From assembly GCA_003483745.1 (NCBI GenBank), contig DMYD01000013.1, forward strand, positions 37,082-101,081: a stretch of 64,000 bases of DNA, in the 5' to 3' direction. Numbering within the stretch: position 1 is the stretch's first letter; each line of letters opens with the position of its first letter. The translations under genes and the position numbers were made by a program. The notes beneath the pieces are model-generated. The model searched no databases, was not told where the DNA came from, and was given only the letters and a program-made list of their open reading frames with translations. Below are positions 1-8,803 of this stretch, piece after piece. Origin of the DNA: Roseburia sp. GTDB taxonomy: Bacteria; Bacillota; Clostridia; Lachnospirales; Lachnospiraceae.

Positions 1-430
1 TTAACATTTTTTCGAGATATTCTACTGTCTCATTATATCTCCCCTGAAGCTGTGCATCCTGCAATATACTTTGCACAACAGCATCAAATAAATTGTTCTG
101 CTGAAGCTGTCCGCTATATTTTGACACAAGATAGCAGTCTGTCATCCATCCATATTCTAGCTTTGTATTCTGATCATCATCCTCCAGTACAATATGATCC
201 TCTATAAAAAAACTATCTGTTTTCGCTATATTTTTCAGGCGAATAGGCTTCTGTATGGCAATGCGCATTAAAAGCTCATACTTTTTTCCAGACTTTAGAT
301 GAGAATTGATTCCACCTGCCATTCTTGCCAGCTGTTCAGGGATATACACCGTGCCAGCACACAACGTTTCATCTAACAATAAATCAAGAAAAGAACCCTC
401 TCCTTCTCCTATCTCTATAATCTTCCTCAT
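1..430 (-). CDS. Partial protein, glycosyltransferase-2-like C-terminal motif
   Basis: The reading frame begins with ATG at 430 and stays open for 143 codons through the left window edge, so the C-terminus is missing. Residues about 27-50 (VYIPEQLARMAGGINSHLKS followed by GKKYELLMRIA) resemble the end of family-2 glycosyltransferases, where a hydrophobic strand is followed by GG.d..l....Dy.l..RI. No GT-A nucleotide-binding DXD is present in the visible part, so this may be a sugar-transfer accessory protein or a stand-alone fragment. It follows the HisF-like gene by 27 nt on the same strand and probably shares its operon, which suggests a role in making or attaching the modified sugar. The family call is weak; the open frame is certain. 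Confidence 0.5.
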   Translation of the reverse strand, partial: MRKIIEIGEGEGSFLDLLLDETLCAGTVYIPEQLARMAGGINSHLKSGKKYELLMRIAIQKPIRLKNIAKTDSFFIEDHIVLEDDDQNTKLEYGWMTDCYLVSKYSGQLQQNNLFDAVVQSILQDAQLQGRYNETVEYLEKML

Positions 431-457
431 ATTAATCTCATTTCTTCTTTGTACTTT

Positions 458-1216
458 TTAAATTAATCGCACTGCTACCCCATGCTGCTGCAAATACTCT
501 TTTGCCTCTCTCGGTGTTTGCTCTGTAAAATGATAAATACTTGCTGCCGCAACTGCAGATGCACCCCCATCCACGACTGCCGCTCTCATATGTTCATAAT
601 TTCCTGCTCCACCAGATGCAATAACAGGTACCGAAACACAAGCCGTTACTCTTTTTATCAGATCTATATCATATCCCTTCATGGTACCATCCAATTCTAT
701 TGATGTTAATAATATTTCTCCGGCGCCGGCATCCACAATCTTTTTTGCCCAATCCTCTACCAGATATCCTGTATCCACCGAACCATTATGGGAAAAACAA
801 TGATATGCTCCATCTATCAGTCGGCAGTCAATGCCAGCTACAATACACTGTGAGCCAAATAAATCTGCCCCCTCAGTAATAAGTGCAATATCGTCGTATG
901 CGGCTGTATTAATTGCCACCTTATCTGCGCCAGCACGAAGTAACTGCCTTATTTGTTCTATGTTGTGAATACCTCCACCCACACAAAACGGCACAAAGCA
1001 TTCCCTTGAAAAGTCTCTGATCTCGTTATAATCCGGATCTCTCTTCTCATTTGTAGCCTCTATATCCAGCAAGATTAACTCGTCCACTTCTCTCATATTA
1101 TAAACTTTAATGGCAGGTAGTACCGTATCTACCCTGCGCCATGAATTAAATCCGATTCCCTTTACCAGTCCCACTGATTTATATAATAAAGTTGGTATTA
1201 CCCGTACCTTTAACAT
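458..1216 (-). CDS. HisF-like subunit, sugar amidotransferase ammonia supply
   Basis: A 252-residue (beta/alpha)8 protein of the HisF family. The phosphate-binding glycine motifs are present (FCVGGGI near residue 80, PVIASGGAGN near residue 200), as is the second catalytic aspartate region (AGIDCR). The first catalytic aspartate of true IGP cyclase (position 11, CLDVKDG) is replaced: the sequence reads PTLLYKS. This, and the adjacency to a HisH-like gene and an N-acetyl-sugar amidotransferase, points to a paralogue that channels ammonia to the sugar enzyme (as in WbuY/WbuZ and Campylobacter PseA neighbourhoods) rather than to histidine synthesis. There are no other his genes in the window. 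The ATG is preceded by GGCGGGG, and the HisH-like stop codon is 13 nt upstream. Confidence 0.85.
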   Translation of the reverse strand: MLKVRVIPTLLYKSVGLVKGIGFNSWRRVDTVLPAIKVYNMREVDELILLDIEATNEKRDPDYNEIRDFSRECFVPFCVGGGIHNIEQIRQLLRAGADKVAINTAAYDDIALITEGADLFGSQCIVAGIDCRLIDGAYHCFSHNGSVDTGYLVEDWAKKIVDAGAGEILLTSIELDGTMKGYDIDLIKRVTACVSVPVIASGGAGNYEHMRAAVVDGGASAVAAASIYHFTEQTPREAKEYLQQHGVAVRLI

Positions 1217-1229
1217 ACTTTTCCCCGCC

Positions 1230-1844
1230 TTACATTCTCAAGAAATTTTTTATTAACTTAAAACCTGCTTTCTGGCTTTTTTCCGGATGAAACTGTGTTC
1301 CCATAATATTATCCTTTATTACCACAGATGCAAACTCTCCACAGTAGGGCGTTACCGCTGCTACATTCTCTTTCCTGCTTACATTAAAATGATAGCTATG
1401 CACAAAATAAAAATTTGTTTCATCCGCTATTCCCTCAAACAGTGGTATATCCTGCTGTTTTATAATATCATTCCATCCTACATGTGGTATCCGTTCATTT
1501 AGATCCGTTGTCTCCAGTCGAATAATCTCTCCTGGTATATAGCCCAATCCCTGACATTCCCGTACCTCATATCCTTTTTCTGCCAGCAATTGCATTCCCA
1601 GACAGATTCCAAGCATTGGAACTTCCTTCTCTTTTACCGCCCGATTCAATTCTTCGATCCACCCGTTTTTCTTCAGATTTTCCATCGCATCCGGAAATGC
1701 ACCAACTCCGGGAAGCACAATATGCAGTGCCTCCCGGAGTTCTAATGGATTATCAATGATAACGGCATCCGCCCCACACTTTTCAAAAGCGCGCTGCACA
1801 GACAATAAGTTACCCATTCCGTAATCAATAATCGCCGTATCCAT
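1230..1844 (-). CDS. HisH-like glutamine amidotransferase subunit
   Basis: A 204-residue class I glutamine amidotransferase. The nucleophile elbow GICLGMQ (Cys near residue 81) and the distal His/Glu pair in GTQFHPEKSQ are intact, so it should hydrolyse glutamine and release ammonia. The protein ends where HisH proteins normally end. Its start lies one nucleotide after the stop of the amidotransferase gene, implying translational coupling, and it is followed 13 nt later by the HisF-like gene. The trio is the arrangement known for acetamidino-sugar synthesis in O-antigen (WbpG/HisH2/HisF2) and flagellin (PseA) loci. Confidence 0.88.
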   Translation of the reverse strand: MDTAIIDYGMGNLLSVQRAFEKCGADAVIIDNPLELREALHIVLPGVGAFPDAMENLKKNGWIEELNRAVKEKEVPMLGICLGMQLLAEKGYEVRECQGLGYIPGEIIRLETTDLNERIPHVGWNDIIKQQDIPLFEGIADETNFYFVHSYHFNVSRKENVAAVTPYCGEFASVVIKDNIMGTQFHPEKSQKAGFKLIKNFLRM

Positions 1845-1845
1845 A

Positions 1846-3012
1846 CTATTGACATTCCTTTTCTACATTATCGTAATTGATTTTTGTCAGATTACCTTTT
1901 TTATCTTTTACTAACTTACCATTTTTATCTGTTACAAACAGTTTTTTATTTGTAAATTCATCACAGATTTTTACAAACTCATCTACTGTTATATCCAACG
2001 GTTCTAAGATATCCTCTAACTTCTTATCCAAGTATGTCCAACGAAAAGCACCATCACGCTCTTTTATTATCTTCATGGCCTCCTCACGGGATATTCTTCC
2101 GCGTCGGATGTGCATAGAAGCCTGATCCGTACATCTTCCAAATCCAAATTTTAAAAATTTGAAATATTCGTGTATTCCGGCCTGATAATTGTCTAAATTC
2201 TCATAATCATCATAATCGCCTTCTACGACTTTTCCCCAGCTTTCAAAGCCATGTGCCTTCGCCACAAGAACATTATGCAAACCCTCCCACGGAATATAGT
2301 ATCCCAGGAATATGCCGGTAACGCCGACACGTTTTAATTCCTCATCGGTCGGATATGTAAAAGGTATCAGATCTTTCTTCGTAATACCTTCCTGCCCTAT
2401 CAGGTCTGTTACTCGAAGTCCTAACATCCCACCAAACTCTTCTAACCATCTACGATCTAATACATTATTTTCCACTGCAGCTGCAGGTCCACCATATTCG
2501 TTTTGCGAATTCTCCCCCCAGATGATTAACGGTACATTAAAATTAACTGCCATTCTTACCGGAACTGTAAAAATGCTTACGTGCTCCGGCCATGAAATAT
2601 CACCTACCTCCACAAGACCGATACGATTTAACTTTGCACGGACTACCCGATTGGTTGTGACCTCAATATAATCCACTCCCATTTTTTTTATATTCTCGAT
2701 ATTTCTTCTCCCAATCTCGGTCAGATCACAGGTTGTTGCCGTTACACACAATGGATTCATTCCTAACTCTAACATAGTAACAACCTGATAGGTACTATCT
2801 TTTCCCCCACTTACGGGTATAATGCAGTCCCAATTACTTCCATCTTTGGATCTATAACGATCTAAAATCTGCATCAATTCTTTTTTTCGTTCATCCCAGT
2901 CTACATTCTTGCGATTTTCATAATTCCGACAGGCATTGCAAATACCCTCTTCATCAAATGACAGATGTGGCTTTGTACTTGGCAAACAACAACGTTTACA
3001 ATACTGTATCAT
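1846..3012 (-). CDS. pseA: N-acetyl sugar amidotransferase, PseA/WbuX/WbpG family
   Basis: A 388-residue ATP-PPase-type amidotransferase. The N-terminus has a zinc-ribbon-like pair (YCKRCCLP and GICNACRNYE), followed by the PP-loop PVSGGKDSTYQ near residue 58. The family converts an N-acetyl group on a nonulosonic or related sugar into an acetamidino group using ammonia from HisH/HisF partners, both of which follow directly. The chosen ATG at 3012 has GGAGGAATTTATT in front and begins at the conserved MIQYC; an upstream in-frame start (3027) lacks a ribosome site. The PseB-like dehydratase ends 26 nt upstream, so the product is probably an amidinated pseudaminic- or legionaminic-type sugar. 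The symbol is by family, not by proven substrate. Confidence 0.82.
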   Translation of the reverse strand: MIQYCKRCCLPSTKPHLSFDEEGICNACRNYENRKNVDWDERKKELMQILDRYRSKDGSNWDCIIPVSGGKDSTYQVVTMLELGMNPLCVTATTCDLTEIGRRNIENIKKMGVDYIEVTTNRVVRAKLNRIGLVEVGDISWPEHVSIFTVPVRMAVNFNVPLIIWGENSQNEYGGPAAAVENNVLDRRWLEEFGGMLGLRVTDLIGQEGITKKDLIPFTYPTDEELKRVGVTGIFLGYYIPWEGLHNVLVAKAHGFESWGKVVEGDYDDYENLDNYQAGIHEYFKFLKFGFGRCTDQASMHIRRGRISREEAMKIIKERDGAFRWTYLDKKLEDILEPLDITVDEFVKICDEFTNKKLFVTDKNGKLVKDKKGNLTKINYDNVEKECQ

Positions 3013-3038
3013 AATAAATTCCTCCAATTATCCACTTT

Positions 3039-4031
3039 CTAATGTTCTTCTACGTTTTTCAGTCTTTCTTTGATATTCTCGACCGACAGCCATTCCGTAT
3101 TCTTTCCAGAACTATATTCAAACCCTGCCTCTACCTTTTTTCCTCCCGGCTGGATCTTTGCATCATCCCACCAGTCAAAGTGTGGATACACAATAAAATG
3201 TTTATCATATTCATATGTCATCATAGAATCTTCTCTGGTGACCATAATTTCATGTAGTTTTTCGCCCTCCCTGATACCAACTTCCGGCATATTGCATCCC
3301 GGCAAAATTGCCTGAGCAAGATCTGTAATTTTAAAAGACGGTATTTTGGAAATAAACGTCTCTCCCCCTTTTGCCTCTGAAAGAGCTTTTATTACAAGCT
3401 GCACACCTTCATCTAAGCTGATCCAGAAACGAGTCATTCTATAATCTGTAATTGGAAGATCTGTTCCCCCATTCTGAATAATATTGCGGAAAAATGGAAT
3501 AACAGAGCCACGGCTTCCCGCCACATTGCCATAACGAACAATAGAAAAACACACATCCTTGGCTCCCGCATATGCATTTGCTGCAATAAACAGTTTATCT
3601 GATACTAATTTTGTACCACCATATAAATTAATCGGATTAACTGCCTTATCCGTCGACAGGGCAACAACCCTTTTTACACCACAATCCAGTGCTGCATCTA
3701 CGATATTCATTGCTCCATTGATATTTGTCTTTACTGCTTCCATTGGATTGTATTCACAGGCAGGCACCTGTTTTAAAGCTGCTGCATGAACCACATAATC
3801 TACTCCGTCAAATGCCCGGTATAATCTTTCCTTATCTCTTACATCTCCAATAAAAAAACGCAGTTTATCGCCATATTTTTTGAATTTATTAGCCATAATA
3901 AACTGCTTGTACTCGTCTCTGGAATATATAATAATTTTTTTGGGATCATAATTTTCCAATACATAGGTCACAAATTGATTTCCAAAAGAACCTGTTCCAC
4001 CTGTTACTAATATCGTTTTTCCATTTAACAT
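3039..4031 (-). CDS. pseB: UDP-N-acetylglucosamine 4,6-dehydratase (inverting)
   Basis: A 330-residue extended SDR enzyme that starts at MLNGKTILVTGGTGSFGNQF, with the NAD-binding TGGTGSFG loop. The active-site region STDKAVNP and the YGGTK Tyr-x3-Lys motif match the FlaA1/PseB group, which removes water from UDP-GlcNAc and inverts C5 as the first step towards pseudaminic acid. ATG at 4031 is preceded by CAGGAGGCTTAT; the longer frame to 4070 has no ribosome site. It is the first gene of the leftward operon pseB-pseA-hisH-hisF in this window. The remaining pathway enzymes (PseC, PseH, PseG, PseI, PseF) are not here and would have to lie to the left or elsewhere. Confidence 0.88.
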   Translation of the reverse strand: MLNGKTILVTGGTGSFGNQFVTYVLENYDPKKIIIYSRDEYKQFIMANKFKKYGDKLRFFIGDVRDKERLYRAFDGVDYVVHAAALKQVPACEYNPMEAVKTNINGAMNIVDAALDCGVKRVVALSTDKAVNPINLYGGTKLVSDKLFIAANAYAGAKDVCFSIVRYGNVAGSRGSVIPFFRNIIQNGGTDLPITDYRMTRFWISLDEGVQLVIKALSEAKGGETFISKIPSFKITDLAQAILPGCNMPEVGIREGEKLHEIMVTREDSMMTYEYDKHFIVYPHFDWWDDAKIQPGGKKVEAGFEYSSGKNTEWLSVENIKERLKNVEEH

Positions 4032-4152
4032 ATAAGCCTCCTGCTTTCTTACACAGCATCCTGCTGTCATAATACTGGTATTATTTATATCGAACCATTA
4101 GAGTTTTCTCATAACCTCTGATATAAAAAATGCAATTTCAATATATCTGAAC

Positions 4153-4182
4153 TTGTAACATAACCTTTACTTAGTATATAAT
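4153..4182 (+). promoter_or_regulatory. Sigma-A-type promoter for the CgeB-like pair
   Basis: TTGTAA (4153-4158), an 18-bp spacer and TATAAT (4177-4182) lie 48 bp before the first glycosyltransferase start, in the divergent gap between it and pseB. The -10 box is perfect and the -35 has five of six expected... bases TTG preserved; no comparable box was found for the opposite strand. Confidence 0.6.
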
Positions 4183-4229
4183 ACATACATGTAAAAAGCA
4201 ATTCTGTGATGGAAAGGGCTCAATATCAC

Positions 4230-5414
4230 ATGAAGATTTTATTTTATCGTTATGGCAGTATCTGCGAACCGGATATTATCCATTCTTTTCAAGAATTAGG
4301 GAATGAAGTGACCGAAATTACTGTTGAAATATATAATAAAAGTTTTACGCCGGCTGAAGGTGTTTCTCTTCTGACCGATATTCTTTTTTCACATAATTAT
4401 GATTTTGTTTTCAGTATAAATTTTTATCCATTTATATCAGAAGTCTGTAACATTTTCAAATTACGTTATATTTGTTGGACTGTTGACAGTCCTGTTGCCG
4501 AATTATATTCTCCTGCAATCTATAATGAATGGAATCGTATTTTTCTTTTCGATCGTGATCAATATAATACATTTTATCCTTATAATCCAAATTGTATTTT
4601 CCATTTACCTCTTGCAAGTGATCCAAAGCGCTGGGCATCTGTCATTTCCAGTGCAACACCTGCTGACGTTTCACGTTTTTCAGGTAATATCAGCTTCGTA
4701 GGTTCCCTTTACACAGAGAAATGTGATTACAACAAGCTCTCTGCTTTGCCAGACTATCTGCGTGGCTATCTCTCCAGCATTATGCTGGCACAGTCAAAAG
4801 TATACGGTTATTATTTTTTAGAAGAATTACTTCCAGTTTCTGCTTTAAATGACCTATCTGCTTTTTGTGAAAACGAATGTTCCTTTGAAGAAAAAACAAT
4901 AGAAAACTCTCGCTCCTCTGTTACACGTTTTTTTCTTGAACCTATTATTTCCGCAATGGAACGCATCCATACCATGGAGTTGCTTGGCTCTCATTTTCCT
5001 GTGGATCTTTACACTGGAAGCGATACAACAGGTCTTCCTGTTCATAATGGTGGAACAGTAAAAACGCTAACCGAAATGCCGCTCATCTTCCATTACAGCA
5101 AAATAAATTTAAATATTACTTCCAAATCCATCCGCTCCGGTCTGCCATTACGTATTTTTGACATATTAGGCTGCGGTGGTTTTTTGCTTACAAACTACCA
5201 GTCTGAACTTGCAGAATACTTTACACCCGGGTATGATCTTGTATGCTACTCCAGTGACGAAGAACTGTTAGAAAAGGTTGAGTACTACCTGTCTCACGAA
5301 AAAGAACGCAATGAAATTGCTCTTAACGGCTTACAGACTGTTATTCAATATCATAACTATCCAGAACGCCTGCTTCAGATGATTTCTCTGGCTTATGGAA
5401 TTACGAAAGGATGA
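4230..5414 (+). CDS. DUF3880/CgeB-like glycosyltransferase, copy 1
   Basis: A 394-residue protein with two Rossmann-like halves. The N-terminal half (MKILFYRYGSI... then DFVFSINFYP and YICWTVDSPV) matches DUF3880; the C-terminal part (INLNITSKSIRSGLPLRIFD, GCGGFLLTNYQSEL, LVCYSSDEELLEKVEYYL) matches the glycosyl-transferase-like domain of spore proteins CgeB/YkvP, a GT-B fold. Such genes often sit in flagellin or surface-glycan loci. The start at 4230 is preferred because GGAAAGGG lies 12 nt upstream; a GTG at 4206 has no ribosome site. It is followed 3 nt later by a paralogue with the same domain order. The donor sugar is unknown; the context suggests flagellin. Confidence 0.78.
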   Translation: MKILFYRYGSICEPDIIHSFQELGNEVTEITVEIYNKSFTPAEGVSLLTDILFSHNYDFVFSINFYPFISEVCNIFKLRYICWTVDSPVAELYSPAIYNEWNRIFLFDRDQYNTFYPYNPNCIFHLPLASDPKRWASVISSATPADVSRFSGNISFVGSLYTEKCDYNKLSALPDYLRGYLSSIMLAQSKVYGYYFLEELLPVSALNDLSAFCENECSFEEKTIENSRSSVTRFFLEPIISAMERIHTMELLGSHFPVDLYTGSDTTGLPVHNGGTVKTLTEMPLIFHYSKINLNITSKSIRSGLPLRIFDILGCGGFLLTNYQSELAEYFTPGYDLVCYSSDEELLEKVEYYLSHEKERNEIALNGLQTVIQYHNYPERLLQMISLAYGITKG

Positions 5415-5417
5415 CCT

Positions 5418-6581
5418 ATGAGAATTATTTTTTTAGACACACCCGCTTTTGCCAAGCAGGATATGATAGATGCTTTTGAAGAAAATAATATTCACTGTGA
5501 TCTATTTTCACACCCCTCTTATCAGGAGCGAAAAAATGCTGCCTTTGAAACTGCTTTTTTTGCATTTGCCGAAAAAAAAGTATACGATTTTGTATTTTCT
5601 TTTAATTTTTTCCCTGTTTTATCAAATTGTTGTCAAAAATATAATATTCCCTATGTATCCTATGTATATGACTGCCCTTTAGTCGCACTTTATTCGTGCA
5701 GTCTGATCAATACATGTAACTATGTTTTTTTATTTGATAAAACCATCTATCAGACTTTCAGAGATGCAGGGATTACGACTGTATATTATCTTCCTCTGGC
5801 AGCCAATGTAAAACGGCTTTCTAATTTATCCTGTTCCCCTGCATTAACTTCAAAACTCTCCTCTGAAGTTTCTTTTGTGGGTTCTCTTTATAATGAAGAT
5901 CATAATTTTTATGATAGACTTGTCTCTATTAGTGACTACACGAGAGGTTATTTAGATGCCATTATGAATGCGCAGCAGCAAGTCTATGGATCTTTCTTTT
6001 TAGAAGAATTAATTACTCCTGCCATCTTAGAGGATCTGCAGAACTCCATCCCCTATCAGCCACTCTCCGATGGCACAGAAACTCCGGCCTACGTCTATGC
6101 AAATTACTTTCTTTGCCGAAAGATCACCTCAAACGAAAGGCTTTCCTTGCTAAAAGCTGCTTCAAAACACTTTCAGCTAAAACTCTACACGCACCAGCCT
6201 CCTGCCGATATTCCTGATGCAGAATACATCGGTCCTATTGACTGGTATTCTGTTATGCCTTTGGTTTTTAAAAACAGTACTATCAATTTAAATATTACCT
6301 TAAAAAGTATTCAATCTGGCATTCCTTTGCGCGGAATGGATATTATGGGAAGTGGAGGTTTTTTACTTACCAATTATCAAAGCGACTTCCTTGATTTCTT
6401 TATTCCTGACGAAGACTTTGTTTTTTTTGAAAATACGGATGATTTTATTTCCAAAATTCGTTATTATCTGAAGCATGACAATATTCGTCAGCAGATCATA
6501 GCAAATTCATACGGCAAAATGAAAGATTACCATACCTTTTCCCATCGGGTTCACACTATTCTCGAAACATTAAAAAGTTAG
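5418..6581 (+). CDS. DUF3880/CgeB-like glycosyltransferase, copy 2
   Basis: A 387-residue paralogue of the preceding gene, sharing motifs along its whole length: DFVFSFNFFP, YVSYVYDCPLVALYS, SFVGSLYNEDHNFYDRL, INLNITLKSIQSGIPLRGMD and GSGGFLLTNYQSDF. The two copies are clearly diverged, so the duplication is not recent and they may add successive sugars. The start is 3 nt after the first copy's stop (coupled translation). Its TAG stop lies inside the stem of a terminator it shares with the convergent maf gene. A role in glycan assembly on flagellin is inferred from position only. Confidence 0.78.
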   Translation: MRIIFLDTPAFAKQDMIDAFEENNIHCDLFSHPSYQERKNAAFETAFFAFAEKKVYDFVFSFNFFPVLSNCCQKYNIPYVSYVYDCPLVALYSCSLINTCNYVFLFDKTIYQTFRDAGITTVYYLPLAANVKRLSNLSCSPALTSKLSSEVSFVGSLYNEDHNFYDRLVSISDYTRGYLDAIMNAQQQVYGSFFLEELITPAILEDLQNSIPYQPLSDGTETPAYVYANYFLCRKITSNERLSLLKAASKHFQLKLYTHQPPADIPDAEYIGPIDWYSVMPLVFKNSTINLNITLKSIQSGIPLRGMDIMGSGGFLLTNYQSDFLDFFIPDEDFVFFENTDDFISKIRYYLKHDNIRQQIIANSYGKMKDYHTFSHRVHTILETLKS

Positions 6582-6600
6582 CATTACTGCTAACTTTTTA
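6571..6600. terminator. Bidirectional terminator holding both stop codons
   Basis: A perfect 12-bp inverted repeat (6571-6582 and 6589-6600; TAAAAAGTTAGC and its complement) encloses a 6-nt loop. It supplies an A/T tract on both sides, so it can stop transcription from either direction. The TAG of the rightward gene (6579-6581) and the TAG of the leftward maf gene (6590-6592) both lie within the stem. Confidence 0.85.
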
Positions 6601-8434
6601 ATGCATATTCATCAATATCCTCTTTTAACAGCTCAGTCCCCCTTAAATAGCCTTCCAACAAATAAACACTTTTCTCCACCATATCTGCAACGCCCATATC
6701 TTCTTCCATATAAATATCATCTCCAATCTCATACTCTTCTTTCTGTGCATAATAAACCAGAAGTTCCAGCAAAGGTGATTGTTCTATTTGTGCATTCTGT
6801 TCCATCATTACTTTCAACTCGGACATAACCCATGTATCATTCTGTTGTCCATATTTTAAAGTCTCCAATATCTTTCGCTGCTTTTCAATGTTTTTTTTCA
6901 ATATATCACTGAATAATAATACGTCCTCCTTGATCTGCATTAATTTTTCCAGTAGTTCCCTTTGTTGTGTTTCATTTAATGCCGGTTCAATTCTATTTAT
7001 AATATCGTATGCATTAAAATCTTCCTGACATTCCTGGTCTATTGTATCGTGTAGAGACTGTACAATGGTTCCCTGAATACGCGCTCCACCTTCCGTTGCA
7101 TCGATCACACGAAACGCATCTTTATTCATATGAATAATCTTTTCAAACCATTCTTTATATCGCCACATTTGAAAATCTGTTTTTAGTTCACTTCCATCAA
7201 TTCCTTCAACCGTCATTAGATAACGGCTATTGATATAATCATCATTATCCCCAAATGCACCCTCTATTCCACTGGTATGAGATACACCATTCGTAAATGC
7301 CATATCCTGTCCAACTAAAACAATATTATAAAATCCTAAATAATGTGCCAGCATAAAAGCATCTGCTGTTACAGAACCTCCCGACAGTAATTCCGGAAAT
7401 TCATACCCTAATTTTTTTTCCATAGCAGCATTCCACATTGTACTATAATTTCCCTGATAAAATATCTTTCCACCATAGTGTTCAAAAATCCAGGGTCTTG
7501 TCCATTTTCCATATATCCATATTATATTTTTTAGATCTAATTCTTCAAAAAAACGATCTGGCGATTCCGGATCAATTGTACATACAACATCCGGATGTAT
7601 CCCCGCACGCAGTACTGTACGAAGTGCAGCATCTACAACAATAATAAATGCCTTTCCCTCCGCTCTCTTTAATTCTTTTACATTTTTATCCAGAGATGGT
7701 CCTGCCGACACAATAATTGCCGGTATCCTATCAGGCATATATCCCTCAAATGCTTTTTTTATCTGTGCAATGTTCCTCTGTGAAATCATATTTCGCATAT
7801 GATATAGCATATGTTGTGGTATCATACGTTCGAAACCAAGTTTTGTACTTTTCTTTACAATCTCATCCTGTATTCTATCCAAAATATGTTGCATAAAGCT
7901 TTCACACTGTTTTGTATACAACACATCATAATTAGGAAGAATACAGTATTCTACTAACTTCATGTTGGTATAATCAATACTACTATGAATGGTTTCGTCT
8001 ATTCTATCATCAATTTCGGGTATACACAATTTCACATTTTCGCGATCTAATATATCTGCAACATTAAAATAATGGCACACTACCGCCATTACTTCAATAT
8101 CCGGTTCCCAAATAATAAACTGATTTGTTTTATCTCCTTTTCGTATCATCTGATCAATACTTTTTCCATCCGAAAAGCCATATATAAAATATACCCCATA
8201 TAATCTAATTGCATATCGGTCAGCATAAACCTGAGATGCCCGTTCTGGAGACACTTCACTGTTTAATCTCCACCAGTGTTCCCTGCACCTTACTTCAAGC
8301 ACTTTTTCCCCATCCAGCGAAGACTTTATCTGTATTTTTTCTTTTAACGATCCAATTTCTATGTTTTTTATTTGATCCGCAATTTTAGAATATTTTTTTT
8401 CTAAAATCATCATGTTTTTTTCATATATACTCAT
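6590..8434 (-). CDS. maf: Motility-associated factor (Maf) flagellin glycosyltransferase
   Basis: A 614-residue protein with the DUF115/MptE-like core typical of Maf proteins: PAIIVSAGPSLDKNVKELK (about residue 238), AFIIVVDAALRTVLRAGIHPDVVCTIDP, YELLSGGSV-like segment ELLSGGSVTADAFMLAHYLG, and NIVLVGQDMAFTNGVSHTSG. These belong to the sialyltransferase-like region that transfers nonulosonic acids onto flagellin serines or threonines. The C-terminal 130 residues are helical and coiled-coil-like. The gene follows a 90-residue gene and the flagellin gene on the same strand, and the sugar genes (pseB, pseA, hisH, hisF) are within 6 kb, so the context is very consistent. An upstream promoter of its own was not identified; read-through past the flagellin terminator is possible. 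Confidence 0.9.
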   Translation of the reverse strand: MSIYEKNMMILEKKYSKIADQIKNIEIGSLKEKIQIKSSLDGEKVLEVRCREHWWRLNSEVSPERASQVYADRYAIRLYGVYFIYGFSDGKSIDQMIRKGDKTNQFIIWEPDIEVMAVVCHYFNVADILDRENVKLCIPEIDDRIDETIHSSIDYTNMKLVEYCILPNYDVLYTKQCESFMQHILDRIQDEIVKKSTKLGFERMIPQHMLYHMRNMISQRNIAQIKKAFEGYMPDRIPAIIVSAGPSLDKNVKELKRAEGKAFIIVVDAALRTVLRAGIHPDVVCTIDPESPDRFFEELDLKNIIWIYGKWTRPWIFEHYGGKIFYQGNYSTMWNAAMEKKLGYEFPELLSGGSVTADAFMLAHYLGFYNIVLVGQDMAFTNGVSHTSGIEGAFGDNDDYINSRYLMTVEGIDGSELKTDFQMWRYKEWFEKIIHMNKDAFRVIDATEGGARIQGTIVQSLHDTIDQECQEDFNAYDIINRIEPALNETQQRELLEKLMQIKEDVLLFSDILKKNIEKQRKILETLKYGQQNDTWVMSELKVMMEQNAQIEQSPLLELLVYYAQKEEYEIGDDIYMEEDMGVADMVEKSVYLLEGYLRGTELLKEDIDEYALKS

Positions 8435-8454
8435 ACCAAGCTAATATCTTCCCT

Positions 8455-8727
8455 CTATTTATAATATATTCCCACAAATCTTTTGCCATCTTCTTCCAGG
8501 CAGTCTGCTATCGCCAGGATATCACCCTTTTCATATGCTTCCAACAGCCTATGCAATACCTGAATTCCGGTTTTCTGGATATCAACTCTATTCTCTCCAT
8601 CACAATTCACTGTCATATCTTGAAACAATCCTATCAGTTGCAGTGTCTGTTCCATTGCTTCTTTTCCTTTGTTCTGATACAGTGCAATTATATTTGTCTC
8701 AAGTTGTTTTTCTATTTTCTCCTTCAC
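8455..8727 (-). CDS. Small conserved-looking helical protein between fliC and maf
   Basis: A 90-residue, mostly helical and acidic protein beginning with GTG, preceded by AAGGGGCAAATGTT. I do not recognise the family. It has the size and helical character of flagellar chaperones but lacks the FliS and FliT signatures. It lies between flagellin and maf on the same strand and ends 20 nt before maf, so it is probably translated with maf. A chaperone or Maf-accessory role is only a positional guess. Confidence 0.6.
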   Translation of the reverse strand: MKEKIEKQLETNIIALYQNKGKEAMEQTLQLIGLFQDMTVNCDGENRVDIQKTGIQVLHRLLEAYEKGDILAIADCLEEDGKRFVGIYYK

Positions 8728-8761
8728 AACATTTGCCCCTTACCTTAACTTTTTATACAGA

Positions 8762-8790
8762 AAAAGCCGACAGTTAAACTGTCGGCTTTT
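8762..8790 (-). terminator. Flagellin terminator
   Basis: A 12-bp perfect stem (8762-8773 with 8779-8790, core AGCCGACAG) and a 5-nt loop lie 14 nt after the flagellin stop. On the transcribed strand the stem is followed by a T run. It separates the very strongly expressed flagellin from the small gene and maf downstream. Confidence 0.88.
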
Positions 8791-8803
8791 AAGTAGCGTA
8801 TTA

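Noticed and set aside
458..1844. Histidine biosynthesis pair HisF/HisH
   Set aside because: Catalytic Asp11 of HisF is replaced, no other his genes are near, and both are in an operon with a sugar amidotransferase and dehydratase.
4084..4120. Sigma-28-like promoter for pseB (TTCGATAT)
   Set aside because: Two of eight -10 bases differ and the -35 position reads TATG. The sugar operon promoter remains unidentified.
8213..8236. ACCGATAT inside maf
   Set aside because: No matching -35 at the fixed 15-bp spacing, within a coding region.
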